Source of the DNA: Gemmatimonadota bacterium
GTDB taxonomy: Bacteria; Gemmatimonadota; Gemmatimonadetes; Longimicrobiales; Longimicrobiaceae
Length of the DNA stretch: 12,654 nucleotides
Direction: 5' to 3'
NCBI GenBank assembly: GCA_019348265.1
Contig: JAHWJV010000054.1
Coordinates: 1-12,654, forward strand
Positions within the stretch are counted from its first letter, which is position 1. Each line of letters begins with the position of its first letter. A program made the position numbers and the translations under genes. Below the pieces are notes generated by a model, which searched no databases, was not told the DNA's origin, and saw nothing but the letters and a program-made list of their open reading frames with translations. Positions 6,973-12,654 of the stretch are shown here, in pieces.

Positions 6973-7069
6973 CCGTCACTCGGAAAAGGTAGACGACGAG
7001 AGAACTGTCACGCCACCACCGCGGTAGTATGGCGGCAGCGACGTCCGGCGCCCGCGCGGCGAGCGGCGG

Positions 7070-7654
7070 TCATCTCTCCCTCAGCAGCGCGAAAGGCAGG
7101 ATGAGGCTTTCGCGAACGACGTGCCGCCACTCGGTGGGAGAATCCAGGGTGATGGGGCTGGTGCGGGTGGGGGAGCTGTAGGCGCGGATTCCCATGCTCG
7201 CCGCGAGCAGTCTGAGCCTGAGCATGTGGAAGGGATCGCTGACCAGGACGGCCGAGTCGAGGTTGCCGCCCGCCATCAACCGCTTCACGGTGGCCATCGA
7301 CTGTTCGGTGCTGAGCCCCGCCGGCTCGATGAGGATGCTGCGCTCGGGAACCCCGCGACGAACGACGTACCGGCGACCGACGGCGGCCTCACTGACGGTG
7401 TCGCCCACGCCGACGCCTCCGGTGAGGATCAGCGTCGGAGCGATGTCTCGCCGATACAGCCCCACGGCATGGTCGAGACGCGCCTTGAGCACGGGAGACG
7501 GCTTCCCGTCGTACTGGGCTGCCCCGAGCACCACGATCGCGTCCACCGGACGCGCCTCGTCTCGGCGACCGAAGATGAAGATGGCCAGGAGCACGCAGCC
7601 CCAGCCGAACACGGCGAACAGGAACAGCCCCGCGAGAACGCGAATCAGCCGCAT
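7070..7654 (-). CDS. DUF218 (YdcF/SanA/ElyC-like) membrane-anchored protein
   Basis: A 194-residue protein with one N-terminal hydrophobic helix (about residues 4-30, LAGLFLFAVFGWGCVLLAIFIF) and a DUF218 domain that would face the periplasm. The domain markers are PVDAIVVLGAAQYDGKPSPVLKARL, then LILTGGVGVGD, RYVVRRGVPE, the Ser-Thr-Glu-Gln-Ser helix and AVLVSDPFHMLRL. Family members such as SanA and ElyC are linked to envelope integrity and peptidoglycan precursor metabolism, and the biochemical activity is poorly defined. ATG at 7654 is chosen because the upstream part of this open frame lies inside the TPR gene and reads as low-complexity Arg/Ser sequence. The start is 4 bases after the TPR stop, so the two genes are an operon. 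Confidence 0.87.
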   Translation of the reverse strand: MRLIRVLAGLFLFAVFGWGCVLLAIFIFGRRDEARPVDAIVVLGAAQYDGKPSPVLKARLDHAVGLYRRDIAPTLILTGGVGVGDTVSEAAVGRRYVVRRGVPERSILIEPAGLSTEQSMATVKRLMAGGNLDSAVLVSDPFHMLRLRLLAASMGIRAYSSPTRTSPITLDSPTEWRHVVRESLILPFALLRER

Positions 7655-7658
7655 CGGA

Positions 7659-8525
7659 TCAGCTCCGCTCGAATAGCCGCTCGCGCAGCAGCGCCGGCGC
7701 AAGGTGCGACAGCAGGAAGTCCCGAGAGGCTTCGGCACCCCCGTCGATCGCCTCTTCCACCTCGCGTAGAAGCGCCGACTCCGCTGGGACGGTTGCGCCC
7801 TCAGCGCGCGCCAGCGCATCCCATGCCTCGCCAGACCAATCTTGCGAGGCGCAGGCGAGCGCGGCGAGAAGCTGAACGTCGGTATCGTCTGGAGCGGCGA
7901 GAGACGCGGCGTGGAGCTCTTCGGCGGCGCCAGTGAGGCCGCCGGAGCGTAGCAAGGCAAGACCATGGAGAAGACGCACGTCCACGTCGTCGGGTGCGAG
8001 CCCGGCGGCGTCCTCCAGCGCCTCCACCGCGCTTTCGTCCGCTCCCGCCAGTAGACGAGCGATGCCGAGCTCCCGCTTGATGTCCGGATTCTCCGGCTCC
8101 AGTTCCTGTGCCGCCGTCAGCTCAGCCGTCGCGAGATCGATCATTCCCTCCCGGGCCAGATACGCGCCGTAGCGGAATCGCGCGAGCGCGAGAGTGGGAG
8201 CGGTTACCGCCGCGAGCCGGAGCACCGCCTCCGCGTCGGGGTCGTCGTAGCGCGCCAGGCCCGCGCCAAGCGTAGCCAGCAGGTGCGGGTCTTCCGGCTG
8301 CGTCGCGAGGCATCGTCGAAAGTAGTCGTACGCCATCCCGGCGGCGTCCGCTTCGCCGGCGATCACGCCGAGCATGCAGAGCAGCGTCGCGTCTTCCGGA
8401 TTCTTCTGCTCCAGATCCAGGAGCAGCTCGAAAGCGGATTCGGGATCGCCATCCTCCGCGAGCTTCGCGGCTTCGGCCAGCTGCTCGTCCAGCGGGCCCG
8501 CTGGACCGACCTCGGAGTTGGTCAC
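7659..8525 (-). CDS. Tetratricopeptide-repeat protein
   Basis: A 288-residue, acidic, Ala/Leu-rich protein made of helix pairs with TPR spacing. Recognisable units include PESAFELLLDLEQKNPEDATL, GMAYDYFRRCLATQPEDPHLLATLG, ATAELTAAQELEPENPDIKRELG, AVEALEDAAGLAPDDVDVRLLHG and AAEELHAASLAAPDDTDVQLLAA, about 34 residues apart. No signal peptide or membrane helix is visible, so it is probably a cytoplasmic scaffold. The start is GTG at 8525; the Shine-Dalgarno is weak and a candidate promoter ends only about 20 bases upstream, giving a very short leader. It is followed after 4 bases by the DUF218 gene, which suggests a joint role, but no specific partner can be named. Confidence 0.85.
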   Translation of the reverse strand: MTNSEVGPAGPLDEQLAEAAKLAEDGDPESAFELLLDLEQKNPEDATLLCMLGVIAGEADAAGMAYDYFRRCLATQPEDPHLLATLGAGLARYDDPDAEAVLRLAAVTAPTLALARFRYGAYLAREGMIDLATAELTAAQELEPENPDIKRELGIARLLAGADESAVEALEDAAGLAPDDVDVRLLHGLALLRSGGLTGAAEELHAASLAAPDDTDVQLLAALACASQDWSGEAWDALARAEGATVPAESALLREVEEAIDGGAEASRDFLLSHLAPALLRERLFERS

Positions 8526-8545
8526 GACACTGCCAGCATCAGGGG

Positions 8546-8574
8546 ATGATATTCGGTTGGGAGACCTGGATCAG
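8546..8574 (-). promoter_or_regulatory. Candidate promoter for the TPR-DUF218 operon
   Basis: On the minus strand TATCAT (8546-8551) matches TATAAT at 5 of 6 positions. A weak -35, CTGATC (8569-8574, 3 of 6), lies 17 bases upstream. A promoter is expected here because a strong terminator (8649-8677) closes the preceding unit. The start codon would be roughly 14 bases from the transcription start. Confidence 0.35.
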
Positions 8575-8648
8575 ACCCGCGATAACCGCGGAAAATGGCA
8601 CTCCGTTGATCCTCATGGAAAAGCGGGGCCAGTGACCCACCGGATAGC

Positions 8649-8677
8649 AAAACCCCGCGGCGGGGGTAGCCGCGGGG
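8649..8677 (-). terminator. Intrinsic terminator after tRNA-Leu
   Basis: CCCCGCGGC (8653-8661) pairs perfectly with GCCGCGGGG (8669-8677) around a 7-base loop and is followed on the minus strand by TTTTGC. It begins 9 bases after the tRNA 3' end. It closes the rpiA-rpe-tRNA unit. Confidence 0.88.
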
Positions 8678-8686
8678 CGGTCCTGA

Positions 8687-8768
8687 TGCCTGGGGCGGGA
8701 CTCGAACCCGCACGGCTTGCACCGAGCGATTTTAAGTCGCTTGTGTCTACCACTTCCACCACCCAGGC
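8687..8768 (-). tRNA. tRNA-Leu, anticodon UAA
   Basis: An 82-base type II tRNA. The acceptor GCCTGGG pairs with CCCAGGC and is followed by discriminator A. The D-arm region is GTGGAAGTGGTAGACAC. Anticodon stem AGCGA/TCGCT holds loop CTTAAAA, giving anticodon TAA (reads UUA and UUG). A long variable arm (TCGGTGCAAGCCG) and T-arm GCGGG-TTCGAGT-CCCGC complete the cloverleaf. The long variable arm confirms the leucine class. CCA is not encoded (TCA follows). It lies 25 bases beyond the rpe stop and is probably processed from the rpiA-rpe transcript, although a weak TAGATT box across the rpe stop could be its own -10. Confidence 0.97.
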
Positions 8769-8793
8769 TCGATCTCCCGTGCGGGCGCTCAAT

Positions 8794-9492
8794 CTAACCG
8801 CTCCCCATGCCGCCATCCAGTCGCGCCGCATTCGCAGCTGCGCGCAAGCTCGCGAGGTTGTCCGCGACACTGCCTGTGGCTCCGAAAATCGCGGACCCCG
8901 CGACCAGCACGGTCGCACCCGCGCGAACCACCTGCGGGGCCGTGGTCGCATCGATCCCGCCGTCCACCTGGACCTCCACCGCATCGAATCCGCCCGAGGC
9001 GAGCATCTCTCGGATCCGCGCAACTTTGGCGGTGCTCCTCGCAATGAAGCTCTGCCCACCGAAGCCGGGATTCACGGACATCACGAGAACGAGATCCACG
9101 AAGGGAAGAATGTCCGTGAGCGATTCAGCGGGTGTGGCGGGGTTGATGGCGACGCCGGCGCGCGCGCCCAGAGCGTGGATCTGGTCCACGGTCCTCTGCA
9201 GGTGTGGGCTGACCTCCTGATGCACCGTGAGACGGTCCGCCCCGGCCTCCACAAAGCGGTCGAGGTAGCGCTCGGGGCCGTCGATCATCAGATGTACGTC
9301 GAGGGTCAGCTGCGTCACGCGGCGCGCGGCGGCCACGACCATCGGGCCAAACGAGATGTTCGGGACGAACTGGCCGTCCATCACGTCCAGATGGATCCAT
9401 TCCGCGCCGGCAGCCTCCGCCACCCGAATCTCTTCGCCCAACCGCGCGAAGTCGGCGGAGAGGATCGACGGAGCGATCTTTACTCCCGTCAT
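8794..9492 (-). CDS. rpe: Ribulose-phosphate 3-epimerase
   Basis: This enzyme interconverts D-ribulose 5-phosphate and D-xylulose 5-phosphate in the pentose phosphate pathway (or Calvin cycle). The 232-residue TIM barrel has all family marks: APSILSADF with Ser9, metal ligands His34 and Asp36 in IHLDVMDGQFVPN, His67 in LDVHLMI, the flexible loop VMSVNPGFGGQSF, and the catalytic Asp178 in VQVDGGI. The phosphate-binding end AGSAIFG is present. ATG at 9492 overlaps the rpiA stop (ATGA), so the two enzymes acting on the same substrate pool are co-translated. Length and motifs are normal and the call is secure. Confidence 0.97.
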   Translation of the reverse strand: MTGVKIAPSILSADFARLGEEIRVAEAAGAEWIHLDVMDGQFVPNISFGPMVVAAARRVTQLTLDVHLMIDGPERYLDRFVEAGADRLTVHQEVSPHLQRTVDQIHALGARAGVAINPATPAESLTDILPFVDLVLVMSVNPGFGGQSFIARSTAKVARIREMLASGGFDAVEVQVDGGIDATTAPQVVRAGATVLVAGSAIFGATGSVADNLASLRAAANAARLDGGMGSG

Positions 9493-10196
9493 CGTCGCGC
9501 CGCCGCGAGCGAATCCACCTCCACTGCCGACGACGAGGCGGTGATCACATGGTGTGCGAGATCGATGAACAGCCCGTTCTCCACGATCCCCGGGCGGTTG
9601 TTCACGCGTGCCTCCAGAGCGGCCGGGTCACGGATCCCGTCTGGAAAGCGCACATCGATGAGCAGGTGGCCGCCGTCGGTGCGCACGAGACCGCGGTCCG
9701 GGCCGGAGCGGAACACCGGCCGTCCACCCATGCTCGTGAAGAAATCGTCGTGCGTGTGGGCCCCGAATGGATCTACCTCCACCGGCAGAGGAGCGTGCGT
9801 ACCGAGTAGCTTCACGCGCTTGGACCGGTCGACGACGATGACAACGGTCTCGGACGCCTGCGCCACGATCTTCTCCCGAAGGAGCGCGCCGCCGAGACCT
9901 TTGATGAGCCGGAGCTCGTCGTCTACTTCGTCGGCGCCGTCGATGGTGAGGTCGATCCGGGGGCGTTCGTCCAGCGTGGCGAGAGGGATCCCGAAGCGTT
10001 TCGCCACCCTGGTGGTGGCCTCTGACGTCGGGATCCCTACCAGCTCCTTCCACGCTCCCCTGGACCGCTGTGCGGCGATCTCCTCGAGCAGGAAATACAC
10101 GGTCGACCCGGTGCCGAGACCGAGAACCATTCCGTCGCGGATCCATTCCGCGGCGCGAAGCGCCGCCGTACGCTTCAGTTGATCGATGTCGCTCAC
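9489..10196 (-). CDS. rpiA: Ribose-5-phosphate isomerase A
   Basis: This enzyme interconverts ribose 5-phosphate and ribulose 5-phosphate in the non-oxidative pentose phosphate pathway. The 235-residue protein has the phosphate loop GLGTGSTVYF (26-35), GIPTSEATT, the catalytic DGADE (Asp86, Asp89), Lys99, and the general base Glu108 in LLREK, matching E. coli Asp81, Asp84, Lys94 and Glu103 with a constant offset. The start is GTG at 10196, preceded by a strong AGGAGGAGC, and it gives the family-typical N-terminus. The frame stays open for 56 more codons upstream but crosses the neighbouring gene's terminator. It forms an operon with rpe, overlapping by 4 bases. The short leader (about 60 bases) shows no convincing promoter boxes. 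Confidence 0.97.
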   Translation of the reverse strand: MSDIDQLKRTAALRAAEWIRDGMVLGLGTGSTVYFLLEEIAAQRSRGAWKELVGIPTSEATTRVAKRFGIPLATLDERPRIDLTIDGADEVDDELRLIKGLGGALLREKIVAQASETVVIVVDRSKRVKLLGTHAPLPVEVDPFGAHTHDDFFTSMGGRPVFRSGPDRGLVRTDGGHLLIDVRFPDGIRDPAALEARVNNRPGIVENGLFIDLAHHVITASSSAVEVDSLAAARR

Positions 10197-10255
10197 GCTC
10201 CTCCTGGGCAGGCGCAGGGAGCGGAGAAGATAATGTGAGCGGCGGCGGATGGCGA

Positions 10256-10290
10256 GGAAACGGAAGGGGCGCCCAGCGGGCGCCCCTTCC
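10256..10290 (-). terminator. Terminator of the beta-barrel protein gene
   Basis: GGAAGGGGCGCCC (10262-10274) and GGGCGCCCCTTCC (10278-10290) form a perfect 13-bp inverted repeat around AGC, 24 bases after the stop codon of the beta-barrel gene. On the minus strand it is followed by GTTTCC, a short U-containing tail. It separates this gene from rpiA. Confidence 0.82.
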
Positions 10291-10314
10291 TTACAGCACA
10301 GCTTCCCGCTCAGG

Positions 10315-11478
<1,164 letters not shown>

Positions 11479-11637
11479 CGATTCCCCTCCTCACGAGGTG
11501 GTAAATAACCGCCTCCCCCCAATGGAAGACGACACACGACATCCGACGTAGCCTGCACTCTTTCAAGAAGAATGCCAAAAACGCCGGGTACTACTAACAT
11601 TTTGATCTCGAACGGCTTAACACCTCCCGTCCACACG
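11479..11637. other. Intergenic region upstream of the beta-barrel gene
   Basis: It carries no gene that I can support. On the minus strand it holds the beta-barrel ribosome binding site (GAGGAGGGG) and, just before it, an imperfect palindrome GGCGGT-TATTT-ACCACC. AT-rich boxes TTGGCA and TTGAAA occur, but neither has a good -10 at proper spacing. No terminator for the upstream membrane protein gene is visible. Confidence 0.4.
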
Positions 11638-12096
11638 TCACAGGTTATCCAGAATGGCACCGCAGACGGCTCCATAGAGCCCGTGTCCCACCACCATGGC
11701 GAATGGGGTTAGCCAGCCCCATTTAGTTCCCATGGCTCCCGGAGCCGGAATGGCTCCGGCCCGGATACAAGCACTTATCGTACCAAAGGCGGGCAGAAGT
11801 GCGGACGCCACCAGGCCGTGAATGGCCCCCAGCCCGAGTCCCACGGCCCACGATGGGCCGCCGAGAAGGCCGAAGATGCGTTCGTAGACGATCGGTATGA
11901 TCGACGACCCGAGAACGACGAGCAGGAGAAAGCCCGTGGTCTCTGTGGCCGGGTGCCCGGGATTGCGAAGGAAGAGGCAGCCCAGATGAATCGATGGACT
12001 GAACTCGGTGAGCCTGAGGGCACGAAACGCCCAGAAGACGGCGGCGGCGAGGATGACCGAGACGAAACCTGCCCACACGATGGCGAACAACGGCAT
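11638..12096 (-). CDS. Small integral membrane protein, four predicted helices
   Basis: A 152-residue hydrophobic protein that I do not recognise. Predicted membrane helices are at about 2-24 (PLFAIVWAGFVSVILAAAVF), 55-72, 83-104 and 124-147. The last two share a pattern, Gly-x-x-His-Gly-Leu (GAIHGLVASALL) and Val-Gly-His-Gly-Leu-Tyr-Gly-Ala, hinting at an internal repeat with buried histidines. I prefer ATG at 12096, which has GGGAGGTGGG immediately upstream; GTG at 12120 would add eight Gly/Pro-rich residues. The gap on each side exceeds 150 bases, and a terminator precedes it, so it is probably transcribed alone or reads into the beta-barrel gene. No function should be assigned. Confidence 0.72.
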   Translation of the reverse strand: MPLFAIVWAGFVSVILAAAVFWAFRALRLTEFSPSIHLGCLFLRNPGHPATETTGFLLLVVLGSSIIPIVYERIFGLLGGPSWAVGLGLGAIHGLVASALLPAFGTISACIRAGAIPAPGAMGTKWGWLTPFAMVVGHGLYGAVCGAILDNL

Positions 12097-12192
12097 CCCA
12101 CCTCCCGTACCGGGTGACACCCAAAAACGAGCCGGGCTGGGGCGGTAGCGGTTGCAGGAAGGATGCCCACCGCAGGCATGCCGCGCGTTGCT

Positions 12193-12223
12193 ACGAAAAG
12201 CGGCCGCCCCGAGGGGGCGGCCG
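12193..12223 (-). terminator. Intrinsic terminator of the gene at the right edge
   Basis: AGCGGCCGCCCC (12197-12208) and GGGGCGGCCGCT (12212-12223) form a 12-bp perfect stem. On the minus strand the stem runs into a TTTTCG tail. It lies 26 bases after the stop codon of the partial right-edge gene. Confidence 0.85.
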
Positions 12224-12249
12224 CTGGTCTCTCGTACGTGCCGCGCCGC

Positions 12250-12654
12250 TCAGGCGCGCGGCACTTCGACCGAGGCCGCGACGACGGCCTCCGAGCCGGC
12301 AGGCGTGGCCGAGTCGTTGGGGATGGGCGGCAGCACCTGGTCTGCCAGGACGCGGAGCGAGCGATTGTAGATCACGTCGCTCACCCCTTCCGGGAGCATC
12401 ATCGTCTCGAGGTACATCTCGACGGCTTCGGGGGCGGACAGCTCGTCCGCGAGCGCCTTGCGGAAGACGAGCGCGTTCTCGACGTGCGTCTCCAGGATCG
12501 AGTCCTCGGTACGCGCGGCGGCGAGGTTGTTTCGATCTCGCAGCTCGTCCAGGACACGCCCCCGGACGCGCCGGCGCAGTCGTGAGAAGAGCGCGTCGGA
12601 GCGGCCGCTGCCACCGGCGGCCGCTTCTTCCTCCGGCTCCGGCTCCGGCGCGGG
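12250..12654 (-). CDS. Protein of unknown function, C-terminal part (cut by window edge)
   Basis: The last 134 residues of a protein whose start lies beyond the right edge. The visible part begins with an acidic, proline-rich linker (PAPEPEPEEEAAAGGSG), then a predicted helical segment rich in Arg (ALFSRLRRRVRGRVLDELRDR), followed by helices containing HVENALVFRKALADEL, EAVEMYLETMMLPEGVSDVIYN and LRVLADQVLPPIP. I do not recognise the family. The linker suggests that another domain precedes the helical module. The frame is supported by its uninterrupted length, sensible composition and the strong terminator 26 bases after its TGA (12250-12252). Confidence 0.7.
   Translation of the reverse strand, partial: PAPEPEPEEEAAAGGSGRSDALFSRLRRRVRGRVLDELRDRNNLAAARTEDSILETHVENALVFRKALADELSAPEAVEMYLETMMLPEGVSDVIYNRSLRVLADQVLPPIPNDSATPAGSEAVVAASVEVPRA

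Noticed and set aside
7005..7045. Hairpin between the DUF218 and M16 genes as a terminator
   Set aside because: Only about 7 bp with a G-T pair and an 11-base loop, and no U-tract. Too weak to call.
7655..7966. N-terminal extension of the DUF218 protein to about 298 residues
   Set aside because: The extension lies inside the TPR gene and has low-complexity composition. The ATG at 7654 directly precedes a clean membrane anchor.
2110..10182. Very long plus-strand open frames opposite the real genes (for example 2110-3477, 5605-7104, 8374-10182)
   Set aside because: They lie antisense to genes with unmistakable family motifs, are rich in Arg/Pro/Ser/His, lack domain features, and span several genes and even the tRNA. 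They are typical GC-driven shadows.

Overview
The window is a GC-rich bacterial chromosomal segment in which every gene I can support, including the tRNA, lies on the minus strand, so transcription runs from the right edge to the left. The content is core metabolism and information processing, with no phage, IS, CRISPR or other mobile signature. High GC, frequent GTG/TTG starts, tight ATGA overlaps, an outer-membrane-type beta-barrel protein and a zinc-finger anti-sigma gene suggest a Gram-negative-type phylum. Gemmatimonadota is my best guess from overall look only; the sequence does not prove it.

In transcription order (right to left): (1) the C-terminal end of an unrecognised protein, closed by a strong terminator; (2) a small four-helix membrane protein; (3) a secreted beta-barrel protein with a 16-proline linker encoded by a perfect (CGG)16 tract, closed by a terminator; (4) rpiA and rpe overlapping by 4 bases, with tRNA-Leu(UAA) 25 bases downstream and a terminator after it, so the pentose-phosphate isomerase/epimerase pair and a tRNA probably share a transcript; (5) a TPR protein and a DUF218/YdcF-like membrane protein 4 bases apart; (6) two M16 peptidase genes and a NUDIX hydrolase gene, each overlapping the next by ATGA. 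The first M16 protein has the zinc site and the second has lost it but has the Arg/Tyr pair, as in a heterodimeric protease; (7) an ECF sigma factor with a candidate promoter and inverted repeats upstream; (8) after a strong terminator-like hairpin, its presumed anti-sigma factor; (9) holA (DNA polymerase III delta); (10) mutS, running off the left edge.

I see no dramatic undescribed system. The most interesting points are the sigma/anti-sigma pair split by a terminator, with an RsrA-like Cys/His zinc motif on a membrane-tethered protein; the split-active-site M16 pair co-translated with an ADP-ribose-pyrophosphatase-like NUDIX protein; and the beta-barrel/poly-proline/unknown-domain protein with its triplet repeat. 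Long plus-strand reading frames opposite these genes are GC-driven shadows.
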